Part shown: in pieces, positions 1 through 8,617 of the stretch
Layout of the letters: the number at the start of each line of letters is the position of its first letter
Position numbering within the stretch: the stretch's first letter is position 1
DNA from: an uncultured Algibacter sp.
GTDB taxonomy: Bacteria > Bacteroidota > Bacteroidia > Flavobacteriales > Flavobacteriaceae
Direction: 5' to 3'
Assembly (NCBI RefSeq): GCF_947487605.1
Contig: NZ_CANKXK010000003.1
Coordinates: 286,582 to 350,581, forward strand
DNA: 64,000 bases
Notes under the pieces: generated by a model
What the model was told of the DNA's origin: nothing
Databases searched by the model: none
What the model saw: only the letters and a program-made list of their open reading frames with translations
Position numbers and translations under genes: made by a program

Positions 1-665
1 TGGCTTTTTTAATGGGTGCATTTTTTACTGGTCTAGGGTTAATATTCTTCATTCTAATATTTCAATTTAATTCCGTTTCTAAACCAGGAATTATCATGCT
101 GGCTATCTTTTTGAGTTTAATAGGTGTGTTTGGTGGCATTGTTGCTACTGGAAGTGCTTTTGTTATTATGATGACCATGATGGGAATTATATCCCTCGCA
201 GGAATTGTAGTAAATAATGGCGTGGTACTTTTAGACTATACACAATTGCTTATAGACCGTAAAAAGGTTAAAGAGAATTTAGAAGACGATCAATATCTAA
301 AAACAACCGATTTAATTGAAGCAATAGTTAAAGGTGGAAAAGCACGTTTACGTCCAGTTTTATTAACAGCCATTACAACCATTTTAGGTTTAATTCCTTT
401 AGCAACTGGTTTGAATATTAACTTCTTTACGCTGTTTAGCGAGTTTGATGCAAACATATATGTAGGAGGTGATAATGTTATTTTCTGGGGGCCATTAGCT
501 TGGACTGTTATTTACGGATTATTTATCGCAACCTTTTTAACTCTTATAGTAGTACCGATTTTATTCTTTTTAATTACCAAATTTAAAATGTGGCTATTTA
601 AAAGCAGAACGGTACCAAGAGAAGATTCGGTTGTTTTAGATCCAATCACTATTGAGAAAAATTAA
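1..665 (+). CDS. RND efflux transporter permease, C-terminal part (5' end outside window)
   Basis: This is the last part of an inner-membrane RND (AcrB/HAE1-type) pump, which exports drugs or other hydrophobic compounds with proton energy. The reading frame is open from base 3, so the ATG at 12 is internal and the gene starts before the window. Visible signs are the typical segment 'GIISLAGIVVNNGVVLLDY' (the AcrB TM10 region), the 'RLRPVLLTAITTILGLIPLA' segment, and hydrophobic helices up to a short basic, then acidic, tail. AcrB-family proteins are about 1000-1150 aa, so only about a fifth is here. The membrane fusion protein and outer-membrane channel are not in view. A strong hairpin terminator follows at 738-767. 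The family call is firm; the substrate is unknown. Confidence 0.9.
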   Translation, partial: AFLMGAFFTGLGLIFFILIFQFNSVSKPGIIMLAIFLSLIGVFGGIVATGSAFVIMMTMMGIISLAGIVVNNGVVLLDYTQLLIDRKKVKENLEDDQYLKTTDLIEAIVKGGKARLRPVLLTAITTILGLIPLATGLNINFFTLFSEFDANIYVGGDNVIFWGPLAWTVIYGLFIATFLTLIVVPILFFLITKFKMWLFKSRTVPREDSVVLDPITIEKN

Positions 666-737
666 ATTAAAGCCACAACTTAAAGTTGTGTAAAAAAAAT
701 CCTTTTTATTGGATTATTAAGGATTGGTTAATAGCGA

Positions 738-767
738 AAAACCCCGTAACAATTGTTGCGGGGTTTT
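738..767. terminator. Bidirectional intrinsic terminator
   Basis: An AAAACCCCG / CGGGGTTTT stem, extended by inner G-T and A-T pairs around an AATT loop, ends in T-runs on both strands. It closes the RND gene on the plus strand. On the minus strand it could have closed the gene whose remnant lies at 788-858. Confidence 0.8.
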
Positions 768-787
768 GGTTATTGTATTTAATTAAA

Positions 788-858
788 TGTTCTACTTCAA
801 CTTAAAAGTTAACCTAGCAAAACCATACCTACCACTAAACCCAAAGAGATGTTCTTCT
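788..858 (-). pseudogene. Remnant of the 3' end of a TonB-dependent receptor gene
   Basis: Read on the minus strand, this stretch gives 'SSRRTS', then, after a net loss of two bases, 'LFGFSGRYGFARLTFKLK' and a stop codon. This matches the last residues of the receptor encoded at 1004-3928 ('SRRTSQFGYSGRYLFARMNFKL'), and 16 bases including TCTAGAAGAACATCTC are identical. No open frame continues upstream: the intact receptor's terminator at 911-940 follows within about 60 bp. This is best read as the scar of a deleted paralogous receptor gene or of a partial tandem duplication. It is too short to encode anything functional. Confidence 0.7.
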
Positions 859-910
859 AGAAGAAAAAAGCTTGAGTTTTAGCAAGAAGACACCTAACAT
901 TATACACAAC

Positions 911-940
911 AAAAAAACCAGAACAAATTAATGCTCTGGT
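911..940 (-). terminator. Intrinsic terminator of the TonB receptor gene
   Basis: On the minus strand an ACCAGA / TCTGGT stem is followed by a run of seven T. It lies about 64 bp past the receptor stop codon. Confidence 0.65.
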
Positions 941-1003
941 CTAATTTATTTTTATTGTAAACTATTATCCTGTTTTAGGGTGACTCATTTATATAGGTAA
1001 GCT

Positions 1004-3928
1004 TTATAATTTAAAATTCATTCTTGCAAACAAATATCTACCTGAATAACCAAATTGAGATGTTCTTCTAGAATATACAAACTGATCTCCAGACGTTCCA
1101 CCTGGTCTATTCTCATCAGGGTAAACATCAAATAAGTTATTTGCTCCAATAGAAATATTGATATCCTCACTAAGCTCATAAGACACTGTTAAATCTGTAA
1201 CTAATTTACTACCATATACAGCATCTGCCGAAACAGTATGTTGGTCTACTCTTGGAGTATCTGCAAAATCATCTGGGTCTTCCACTTCTCCAAAGAAAGT
1301 ATTTCTCAATAAAAAATTCCAGCTTTTATATGATAAGTTATTTGATAAACTTGCTTTAGTTCTAGGAATTGCAAGTGTTAAAAATGCTTCTTCTTGAGCA
1401 TCAAAGAAATTACCTGTTTGCCCAGCAGCAGCAACATCAGCAGGAACATTTAATGCATCGACTTCTGTTTCGGTGAAATTTGCAGCCAAGTCTGATGTTA
1501 ACCTCAACTCATCATTTAAGTTTGCTTTATGACTTATTACTATATCTAACCCTTTAGTACTTGTATCTATCGCATTCACAAAGAAACGAGCTGAAGTTGC
1601 TCCTGCTGCATCAAAGATAGCCTGAACTTCAGGGTTTGAACCTGGACCAAAACTTCCGCTATAAACAATACGATCGTCAATATTAATTAAATAACCATCT
1701 ATACTAAATGTTAAATTTGCATCTGGTATTTTACCCGTCAAACCTAAACTAAAGCTTGTAGATGTTTCTTCCTTTAATTCATCAATATCTAATAAGTCTG
1801 CTAATCTGCTATCGTTAGTAAACGTCCCTTGTTCTAATGGTACATTATTTTGAAAAATAGTACTTGTTCTACTAAAAAATTGTTGATGTAGTGATGGTGC
1901 TCTAAAACCAGTATTAACAGCCGATCTAATATTTAAATTATCAGTAATCTTATAACGTGCTGCTAACTTAGCATTAATTGTCCCTCCAAAATCCGAGAAA
2001 TTTTCATAACGTGCAGCTAAACTTACTAGAAAGCTTTCTGTAAAATCTGCTTCTAAATCAACATAAGCAGCAATACTGTTTCTTGTTTTATCAGTTGCGT
2101 TATTCGGGTCAAAGCCTCTAAAAACTTGAGCACCTCCACCTAATGGAGCTCCTGTAAAATTATTTCTAACTAGCAAATCATCAGTTGTTGATGCTGTAAC
2201 TATATCTCCATTAATATCATAACTGGCATATGAGTTAAGTTCTCCTTCTTCAATAAAATAGTTTTCTACTTTATATTCAGCGCCAATTGCAACATTAAAT
2301 CCTTCAAAAATATCATCATAAAAACGGGTTGCATCTAAATTTGTTGTGTTTTGAGAAAACCCAATTAATCCAGCATCAAAAGATCTTTGAGTACCTGTCC
2401 CTAAAGTACCATTACTAGAGTTACCAACAGTAAATGCAAATGTGTTTTCTCCATAAGTGTTAGAAAAATCTACATCCCAATGTTCGTTTACTTTTCCTTT
2501 AATACCAACAGATAAAGATTTATCTACAATATCACTACCAATACTTGGCAAAAACCCATTAGGAAATGCTGGTGTATTTGCTCTACCATCACCTTGAGCT
2601 GGTCTTCTATAAAACCCAGAAGCTAAACCGCTTCGATAAGATACTCCTCCAAATGAGTATAGTTCAGCATTTTCACTAACAGGAATACTTGAATTAAAGA
2701 AAAACTTTCCTTCTCTTAATTTAGAAGTTCCTACTTTAAATCTATAATCTTCTCTTGTTTGACCCCTTTCTGCTAGCTCAGCTTCATCTGCATCAAAATC
2801 TAAAAGCCCTCTAAATGTATCTATATCTGTTTGTTGGTTTAAATCTAACCCTGCTATTTGAGCTTTAATCGTCGTATCTAAATATGAAATATCAGCAGCA
2901 GCAGCTTGATAATCAAAAAGTGTCATATTTGCAACATTACCACCACTAGCCGCAAATTCTCTTTCTGCTCCATGGAAGCCTCTAAATATATCACCTGCAT
3001 AATCTTTATTTCTAAGTGCAGGTTCTCTTGTAGATAAAGTTCCTGTAAAATTAATAAAACCCCCTTTGTCACCTAAAGGGACGCCATAGTTTGCATCAAG
3101 TTTAAATTTTTCTCCATCGCTTCCACCTTCAAATTGATTTGAATTTTCACTAAAATTAGCTCCAGAAGTAATGGTTAAATCTAATTTTCCCGTAGCTTCC
3201 TTGAGGACAATGTTTATAACACCAGCAATAGCATCAGACCCATATTGTGCTGCAGCTCCATCACGTAATACTTCAATTCTTTGTATTGAAGCCGTAGGAA
3301 TTGCATTCATATCTGTACCAACACTACCAGCTCCAACTGTACCATTAGTATTTATTAAAGCAGTATTATGTCTTCTTTTTCCATTGATTAAAACCAATAC
3401 TTGATCTGGTCCTAATCCCCTTAAAGAGGCAGGATCTATATGATCCGTTCCATCAGATACTGTTTGAGTTTGAGACGTAAAAGACGGTGCTACATAATTT
3501 AATATCTCGTTAACAGAGGTTTGAGGTGCTTTATTAGCCAGCTCAGTAACATCAATAACATCAATAGCAACTGCAGATTCAATGGCTGTTCTGCTTGGAT
3601 TTCTGGAACCAACAAGGACTATTTGATCGAGAGCAACTCCAGATTTCATAGTTACATTTACAGTACTCCCGCTTACTATGATTTCTTGAGAATCGTAGCC
3701 AACATAAGAAAATACAAGTACATCTCCGTTGTTTGCAGAAATTGAATAGTTTCCATCAAAATCTGTTGTTGTACCTGTCGAGGTGCCTTTTAATATAACA
3801 GAAACTCCAGGAAGTGGTTGCGAAGTGTCGTCTAAAACAGTTCCAGAAACCTCTTGGCCTAAGATAAAATTTGACATTCCAAAAAACATCAAAAGTGTAA
3901 AAAATTTGATAGGTAATAATTTAATCAT
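1004..3928 (-). CDS. TonB-dependent receptor with carboxypeptidase-regulatory-like N-terminus
   Basis: An outer-membrane, TonB-energised receptor of about 974 aa. The start was placed at the ATG at 3928, because the translation from there begins with a clean signal peptide ('MIKLLPIKFFTLLMFFGM...LGQ'); the longer frame to 3991 adds residues unlike a leader. Domain order: signal peptide; carboxypeptidase-regulatory-like domain ('VSGTVLDDTSQPLPGVSV', about residues 25-105); TonB plug with 'ALDQIVLVGSRNPSRTAIES' and 'LRGLGPDQVLVLINGKRR'; then a beta-barrel ending in an aromatic C-terminus ('ARMNFKL'). No SusD-like partner is adjacent, so it is not a SusCD pair. The substrate cannot be told from sequence. 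It is transcribed alone, with its own terminator at 911-940. Confidence 0.9.
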   Translation of the reverse strand: MIKLLPIKFFTLLMFFGMSNFILGQEVSGTVLDDTSQPLPGVSVILKGTSTGTTTDFDGNYSISANNGDVLVFSYVGYDSQEIIVSGSTVNVTMKSGVALDQIVLVGSRNPSRTAIESAVAIDVIDVTELANKAPQTSVNEILNYVAPSFTSQTQTVSDGTDHIDPASLRGLGPDQVLVLINGKRRHNTALINTNGTVGAGSVGTDMNAIPTASIQRIEVLRDGAAAQYGSDAIAGVINIVLKEATGKLDLTITSGANFSENSNQFEGGSDGEKFKLDANYGVPLGDKGGFINFTGTLSTREPALRNKDYAGDIFRGFHGAEREFAASGGNVANMTLFDYQAAAADISYLDTTIKAQIAGLDLNQQTDIDTFRGLLDFDADEAELAERGQTREDYRFKVGTSKLREGKFFFNSSIPVSENAELYSFGGVSYRSGLASGFYRRPAQGDGRANTPAFPNGFLPSIGSDIVDKSLSVGIKGKVNEHWDVDFSNTYGENTFAFTVGNSSNGTLGTGTQRSFDAGLIGFSQNTTNLDATRFYDDIFEGFNVAIGAEYKVENYFIEEGELNSYASYDINGDIVTASTTDDLLVRNNFTGAPLGGGAQVFRGFDPNNATDKTRNSIAAYVDLEADFTESFLVSLAARYENFSDFGGTINAKLAARYKITDNLNIRSAVNTGFRAPSLHQQFFSRTSTIFQNNVPLEQGTFTNDSRLADLLDIDELKEETSTSFSLGLTGKIPDANLTFSIDGYLINIDDRIVYSGSFGPGSNPEVQAIFDAAGATSARFFVNAIDTSTKGLDIVISHKANLNDELRLTSDLAANFTETEVDALNVPADVAAAGQTGNFFDAQEEAFLTLAIPRTKASLSNNLSYKSWNFLLRNTFFGEVEDPDDFADTPRVDQHTVSADAVYGSKLVTDLTVSYELSEDINISIGANNLFDVYPDENRPGGTSGDQFVYSRRTSQFGYSGRYLFARMNFKL

Positions 3929-4188
3929 AATAAAATTATTTTGAGTTAGTATTGCTAATATATATATATTATCGCCTTTTTTAACAAACATTTTACAAAA
4001 TATTATGCTTGCATATAAATTTTTATCAAAAAAACAATAAAAAAATAATTATTTTAATAATTTTATGCCTATTTATTTACGAATTTATCATATTTTGGTT
4101 TTATACTATGCTGTTAGTTTTCAACTATAAGCAAAACCTTTTCAGTCAAAAAAAGAAGGATAAAAATTCATACTCTATCCTATTTCCT

Positions 4189-4196
4189 TAAATTTG
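4189..4196 (+). promoter_or_regulatory. -7 box of the aspS promoter
   Basis: TAAATTTG fits the Bacteroidetes -7 consensus TAnnTTTG and ends 18 bp before the aspS ATG. No good -33 TTTG is seen at the usual distance. Confidence 0.45.
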
Positions 4197-4214
4197 CACA
4201 TCTAAAATTAGAAC

Positions 4215-5969
4215 ATGTACAGAAGTCATAATTGTGGTGAGTTAAGAGCCACAAATATAAATACAGAGGTTACCCTAGCAGGTTGGGTTCAAAAATCTAG
4301 AGACAAAGGGTTTATCGTTTGGGTAGATTTACGCGATCGATACGGCATTACACAATTAGTGTTTGATGAAGAGCGTACATCTAAAGATTTAATTAAACAA
4401 GCTCAAGACTTAGGTCGCGAATTTGTCATTCAAATTAAAGGTACTGTAATAGAACGTGCCTCAAAAAACCCAAATATCTCTACTGGTGATATTGAAATTT
4501 TAGTATCTGAGTTAACCATTCTAAACGAAGCTAAATTACCACCTTTTACAATTGAGGATAAAACAGATGGTGGCGAAGATTTAAGGATGAAGTATCGTTA
4601 TTTAGATATTCGTCGTAATCCGGTAAAAGAGAGTTTAATTTTTAGACATAAAGTCACTCAAGAAGTTAGAAATTATTTATCCAAAGAAGGGTTTATAGAA
4701 GTTGAAACGCCCTATTTGATAAAGTCAACTCCTGAAGGTGCTCGCGATTTTGTAGTGCCTTCTAGAATGAACGAGGGGCAATTTTACGCACTTCCACAAT
4801 CACCTCAAACCTTCAAGCAACTATTGATGGTTGGCGGTATGGATAAATACTTCCAAATTGTAAAATGTTTTAGAGATGAAGATCTACGCGCCGATAGACA
4901 ACCAGAGTTCACACAAATAGATTGTGAAATGGCTTTTATCGAGCAAGAAGATATTTTAAATGCTTTTGAAGGTTTAACACGTCATTTATTAAAAGAAGTT
5001 AATGGTGTTGACGTTGAAAAATTTCCAAGAATCCTTTACGATGATGCGATGCGTTTGTATGGAAACGACAAACCAGATATTCGCTTTGGGATGGAGTTTG
5101 GGGAGTTAAACGCTGTAGCACAACATAAAGATTTTAATGTATTTAATGCTGCTGAATTAGTAATTGGAATTGCTGTACCAGGCGGAAACGCGTTCACAAG
5201 AAAAGAAATCGATAAATTAATTTCATGGGTAAAGCGTCCGCAAGTTGGAGCCTTAGGGATGGTATATTCGCGCTGTAATGATGACGGCAGTTTTAAATCT
5301 TCAGTTGATAAATTCTACAATCAAGACGATTTAGCAAAATGGGCTGAAGTTACTGGAGCTAAAGCAGGCGATTTAATTTGTGTGCTTTCTGGCGACAAAA
5401 ATAAAGTACGCACACAACTAAGTGCCTTACGTATGGAATTAGCAGAACGTTTAGGGTTACGAAATCCTAAAGAGTTTGCACCATTATGGGTTATGGATTT
5501 CCCGTTATTAGAATGGGATGAAGACACCGAGCGTTATCATGCGATGCATCATCCATTTACATCACCAAAACCAGGCCAATTAGAATTACTAAAAACCAAT
5601 CCAGGTGATGTAAAAGCTAATGCCTATGATTTAGTTTTAAATGGTAATGAAATTGGAGGAGGTTCTATCAGAATTCATGATAAAAAAACTCAATCTTTAA
5701 TGTTTGATTATTTAGGGTTTACTCCAGAAGAAGCTGAAGCACAATTTGGGTTTTTAATGGATGCTTTTCAATACGGAGCACCACCACACGGTGGTTTAGC
5801 ATTCGGATTAGACAGGTTGGTAGCCATATTAGGCGGACAGGAAACGATAAGAGACTTTATTGCATTCCCGAAAAACAATTCGGGTCGCGATGTCATGATA
5901 GATGCACCAGCACCAATTGATGAGGAACAATTAACAGAATTAAGTTTAAAACTTAATTTAAAATCATAA
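4215..5969 (+). CDS. aspS: Aspartyl-tRNA synthetase
   Basis: A cytoplasmic class II synthetase that charges tRNA-Asp with aspartate using ATP. Its 584 aa is the normal bacterial length. The N-terminus is an OB-fold anticodon-binding domain ('[23 protein letters not shown]'). The catalytic core carries '[13 protein letters not shown]', motif 2 '[18 protein letters not shown]' and motif 3 '[15 protein letters not shown]'. The bacterial GAD insertion lies between motifs 2 and 3, about residues 285-420. Only this start fits: the protein begins at the family's usual '[11 protein letters not shown]'. A -7 box lies just upstream and a hairpin terminator immediately downstream. Whether the enzyme is discriminating (tRNA-Asp only) or also serves tRNA-Asn cannot be decided from the window. 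Confidence 0.98.
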   Translation: MYRSHNCGELRATNINTEVTLAGWVQKSRDKGFIVWVDLRDRYGITQLVFDEERTSKDLIKQAQDLGREFVIQIKGTVIERASKNPNISTGDIEILVSELTILNEAKLPPFTIEDKTDGGEDLRMKYRYLDIRRNPVKESLIFRHKVTQEVRNYLSKEGFIEVETPYLIKSTPEGARDFVVPSRMNEGQFYALPQSPQTFKQLLMVGGMDKYFQIVKCFRDEDLRADRQPEFTQIDCEMAFIEQEDILNAFEGLTRHLLKEVNGVDVEKFPRILYDDAMRLYGNDKPDIRFGMEFGELNAVAQHKDFNVFNAAELVIGIAVPGGNAFTRKEIDKLISWVKRPQVGALGMVYSRCNDDGSFKSSVDKFYNQDDLAKWAEVTGAKAGDLICVLSGDKNKVRTQLSALRMELAERLGLRNPKEFAPLWVMDFPLLEWDEDTERYHAMHHPFTSPKPGQLELLKTNPGDVKANAYDLVLNGNEIGGGSIRIHDKKTQSLMFDYLGFTPEEAEAQFGFLMDAFQYGAPPHGGLAFGLDRLVAILGGQETIRDFIAFPKNNSGRDVMIDAPAPIDEEQLTELSLKLNLKS

Positions 5970-5973
5970 CATT

Positions 5974-5998
5974 AAATCCTGCTTTTGCAGGATTTTTT
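5974..5998 (+). terminator. aspS terminator
   Basis: An AAATCCTGC / GCAGGATTT stem with a TTTT loop and T-run. A TTG codon inside this hairpin opens the longer frame of the next gene, an argument against using it as that gene's start. Confidence 0.75.
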
Positions 5999-6011
5999 AT
6001 TAGCTTTATAC

Positions 6012-7796
6012 ATGCCTTCTAGCAATAAACTATTACGTAAATTTTTAATCTGGAAATACAAGCATATTTCGGAACGCCAGTTTATTTATATGCTCAGTAT
6101 TTTAGTTGGGTTTTTAGCTGGTATGGGCACTGTTATTCTTAAAAACCTTACGCATTACATTGGGTATTTCTTTAGCCAATATGTATTTCACGATTACCAA
6201 AGCACGCTTTACTTTATTTTACCAATAATAGGCTTACTATTGGTTTATATTATAAAACAAACATGGTTAAAAAAACATATAGGTCATGGTATATCATCAA
6301 CCTTATATGCCATTTCAAAATTAAGTGGAATCATTCCAAGGTATAATATCTATGCCGCATTAATTACTGCTCCATTAACCGCAGGTTTTGGTGGGTCTGT
6401 AGGGTTGCAAGGTCCAGCTGTAAGTGTTGGGTCAGCATTAGGTTCAAATGCAGCACGTTTATTTCATATGAATACCAAAACCCGAATGTTGCTTATAGGT
6501 TGTGCAGCAGCAGGTGCTATGGCATCTATGTTTAAAGCACCTATTGCAGCTATCATATTCGCTATAGAAATTTTCAGCTTAGATATTGCATTTACGTCTT
6601 TGGTACCATTATTATTAGCATCCGTTTCCGCTGTTGTTACTTCTTATTTGTTCTTAGGAACCGATGTTTTACTAAGATTTGAACTTACTGATAAATTTGA
6701 AGTCAACGATATAGCTTTTTACGCTGTACTAGGGTTAGTAACTGCATTTGCATCTGTTTACTTTTCAAAAGTATTTTTTTCTATAACTAATTTCTTTAAA
6801 AAATTTGAAAGTAGAGCATTACGGCTTTTAATAGGTGGTTTAGCCATAGGCACTATGCTATTTTTTATTCCGCCACTTTATGGTGAAGGTTATGGTATTA
6901 TGAACAATCTATTAAAAGGCGATCATCTAGCTGCCATTGGTAATACTCCTTTTAATTTAGATTTGTCAAACATCTGGATTGTTATCGCCTTATTACTAGG
7001 CATCGCTATTTTTAAAGCTATAGCCATGACTACAACTTTTGGTGCTGGTGGTGTAGGTGGTGTTTTTATCCCAACATTAGTTATGGGGAGTGCCATAGGC
7101 AATGCCTTTGCTAAAATTATAAACAACATTGGGTTAGATTTTCATGTATCTGAATCTAATTTCACATTAATAGGTATGACGGGTTTAATGGCAGGTGTTC
7201 TGCATGCTCCATTAACCGCTATTTTCTTAATTGCTGAAATCACAGGTGGTTACGAGCTTTTTGTTCCTTTAATGATAGTTTCAGCTATTTCATTTGCCAT
7301 GACAAAATATTATGTATCTCACTCTATATACACTCTAAAACTCGCTGAACGTGGCGAATTAATGACACATGATAAAGACCAAAATGTACTCATGGTCTTA
7401 GACATCGATAAAGTGATCGAAACCAATTTCATCATTCTAAAACCCGAAATGAAATTGGGAGATATCTTAAAAAATGCCGTAGCAAAATCCTCTAGAAACC
7501 ATTTCCCTGTGGTAAACGATAAGCACGAATTTTTAGGCGTTATTCGTTTAGACGATATCCGACACATGATGTTTGACTCAGACCTCTATGAAAAAGTTCA
7601 AGCCTCCAGTCTTATGCATGCCGATGCAGGCATAATTGATTATGATGCGGATAATATGAACGATATCATGGATAAATTCAAATCCAGTGGTGCATGGAAT
7701 TTACCTGTTATAAAAAACGGAAAATACTTTGGCTACATATCCAGATCCAAATTACTAACTGCTTACAGGCAGCAATTAATAAATTTCACCCAGTAG
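6012..7796 (+). CDS. ClC-family chloride channel/transporter with CBS domains
   Basis: A membrane protein of 594 aa from the ATG at 6012; the frame upstream (TTG at 5985) lies inside the aspS terminator. The ClC pore domain covers about residues 25-445 with the usual selectivity segments: 'GHGIS' (91-95, a variant of GSGIP), 'GGSVGLQGPAVSVG' (127-140) and 'GVGGVFIPTLVMGSAIG'. Two CBS domains follow to the C-terminus, the usual nucleotide-sensing pair. The residue that gates most ClC proteins (the Glu of G-x-E-G-P) is Gln133 here, so coupled chloride/proton exchange may be altered or lost. A small membrane protein gene follows after 13 bp and is probably cotranscribed. The family is certain; channel versus exchanger is open. 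Confidence 0.93.
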   Translation: MPSSNKLLRKFLIWKYKHISERQFIYMLSILVGFLAGMGTVILKNLTHYIGYFFSQYVFHDYQSTLYFILPIIGLLLVYIIKQTWLKKHIGHGISSTLYAISKLSGIIPRYNIYAALITAPLTAGFGGSVGLQGPAVSVGSALGSNAARLFHMNTKTRMLLIGCAAAGAMASMFKAPIAAIIFAIEIFSLDIAFTSLVPLLLASVSAVVTSYLFLGTDVLLRFELTDKFEVNDIAFYAVLGLVTAFASVYFSKVFFSITNFFKKFESRALRLLIGGLAIGTMLFFIPPLYGEGYGIMNNLLKGDHLAAIGNTPFNLDLSNIWIVIALLLGIAIFKAIAMTTTFGAGGVGGVFIPTLVMGSAIGNAFAKIINNIGLDFHVSESNFTLIGMTGLMAGVLHAPLTAIFLIAEITGGYELFVPLMIVSAISFAMTKYYVSHSIYTLKLAERGELMTHDKDQNVLMVLDIDKVIETNFIILKPEMKLGDILKNAVAKSSRNHFPVVNDKHEFLGVIRLDDIRHMMFDSDLYEKVQASSLMHADAGIIDYDADNMNDIMDKFKSSGAWNLPVIKNGKYFGYISRSKLLTAYRQQLINFTQ

Positions 7797-7809
7797 AGTA
7801 GCAAAAACA

Positions 7810-8046
7810 ATGAAGTATCTCATCCTTTTTCTAACCATAGCAGCCATTACAAGTATCATCTTAGGCTTTAGTTTAAACGTCCATTATTCCCAAAAACTCA
7901 TCGGTTTTGGTGTTGTTGCCATATTTTTTGTTGTATTTCCACTTTTTTCATACCAGCATTGGAAAGGAAAAGATATCAAAGATTATATGCTCACCAAAGA
8001 AAATTTAGATAAAATGCGCGAAAATCAAAAACGTAAAAAATATTAA
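7810..8046 (+). CDS. Small two-helix membrane protein of unknown function
   Basis: A 78-aa protein with two hydrophobic helices (about residues 3-23 and 31-48) and a charged, Lys-rich C-terminal tail ending 'RENQKRKKY'. It starts 13 bp after the ClC gene on the same strand, so the two are probably one transcript. The composition suggests an inner-membrane protein with a basic cytoplasmic tail. No motif is recognised and no function is assigned. Confidence 0.7.
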   Translation: MKYLILFLTIAAITSIILGFSLNVHYSQKLIGFGVVAIFFVVFPLFSYQHWKGKDIKDYMLTKENLDKMRENQKRKKY

Positions 8047-8059
8047 TATTTTACTACTC

Positions 8060-8089
8060 AATCTTTTTGCGAAAAGCAAAAAAGGATTT
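8060..8089. terminator. Bidirectional terminator between convergent genes
   Basis: A TTTTTGC / GCAAAAA stem with flanking AATC and GGATT arms between the small membrane protein gene (+) and tadA (-), with T-runs on both strands. Confidence 0.5.
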
Positions 8090-8128
8090 CAAACAAACCG
8101 TTAAATCCTAATGCAAAAGTTTACGTTT

Positions 8129-8578
8129 TCAATTCAAATTACGTTTCTCAACAAAAAACCGTTTCAATAAAGAAGAAGCCTCTTCTTCAAGAACCCCACC
8201 AGAAATTGTAGTTTTAGGGTGTAATTTCGTTTTCAAATTAATACAACCTCTTTCCTCATCTCTAGCGCCATATACAATTTTAGAAATCTGACTCCAATAC
8301 AAAGCACCAGCACACATTTGGCACGGTTCCAAAGTTACATACAAGGTGCATTTTTGAAGATATTTCCCTCCTAAAAAATTAGCCGCAGCAGTTATGGCTT
8401 GCATTTCAGCATGAGCTGTAACATCTGTTAAGGTTTCGGTTAAATTATGGCCTCGAGCAATTATTCTGTTATTAATAACAACAACAGCCCCTACTGGTAT
8501 TTCACCCTTTTCAAAAGCAGCTTCAGCTTCTTGGAGGGCTTTCTTCATAAAATAAGTATCATCAAAAGGTTCTATCAT
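8129..8578 (-). CDS. tadA: tRNA adenosine(34) deaminase
   Basis: A 149-aa zinc enzyme that converts A34 to inosine in the anticodon of tRNA-Arg(ACG). The cytidine/deoxycytidylate deaminase signature is complete: 'TAHAEMQA' with zinc ligand His56 and catalytic Glu58, and 'LEPCQMCAGAL' with zinc ligands Cys86 and Cys89. Length is typical. The start at 8578 is the first ATG, but Met11 ('MKKALQEAEAAF') is also where many homologues begin. A -7 box (8584-8591) ends only 5 bp before the first ATG, so either the mRNA is almost leaderless or Met11 is used. It is divergent from dxs. Guanine-deaminase-like relatives exist, but the motif spacing and size favour TadA. Confidence 0.93.
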   Translation of the reverse strand: MIEPFDDTYFMKKALQEAEAAFEKGEIPVGAVVVINNRIIARGHNLTETLTDVTAHAEMQAITAAANFLGGKYLQKCTLYVTLEPCQMCAGALYWSQISKIVYGARDEERGCINLKTKLHPKTTISGGVLEEEASSLLKRFFVEKRNLN

Positions 8579-8583
8579 GATAG

Positions 8584-8591
8584 CAAAAATA
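8584..8591 (-). promoter_or_regulatory. -7 box of the tadA promoter
   Basis: Read on the minus strand this is TATTTTTG, a full match to TAnnTTTG, placed 5 bp before the tadA ATG. Confidence 0.5.
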
Positions 8592-8605
8592 CAAATTCAT
8601 TCTTG

Positions 8606-8613
8606 TACTTTTG
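8606..8613 (+). promoter_or_regulatory. -7 box of the dxs promoter
   Basis: TACTTTTG fully matches TAnnTTTG and ends 4 bp before the proposed dxs GTG. It faces away from the tadA -7 box 14 bp to the left. Confidence 0.5.
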
Positions 8614-8617
8614 TCTC

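Noticed and set aside
738..767. Shared AAAACCCCG/CGGGGTTTT stem with the IS hairpin at 63578-63619
   Set aside because: Only the 9-bp arms agree; loops and flanks differ, and such arms are common in terminators, so no link between the two ends of the window is claimed.
894..900. Single TAACATT outside the phosphate block (another near 5968)
   Set aside because: Isolated 7-mers without 11-bp neighbours are expected by chance in AT-rich DNA.
4009..4191. 60-codon plus-strand frame before aspS
   Set aside because: Extremely AT-rich, Ile/Lys/Asn/Phe composition with no coherent domain; it overlaps the region expected to hold the aspS promoter.
5985..6011. TTG start giving a longer ClC protein
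   Set aside because: The codons lie inside the aspS terminator hairpin; the ATG at 6012 gives a normal N-terminus.
8447..8617. Upstream extension of dxs
   Set aside because: The frame is the antisense of tadA and its translation does not resemble the family; the GTG at 8618 gives the expected length.
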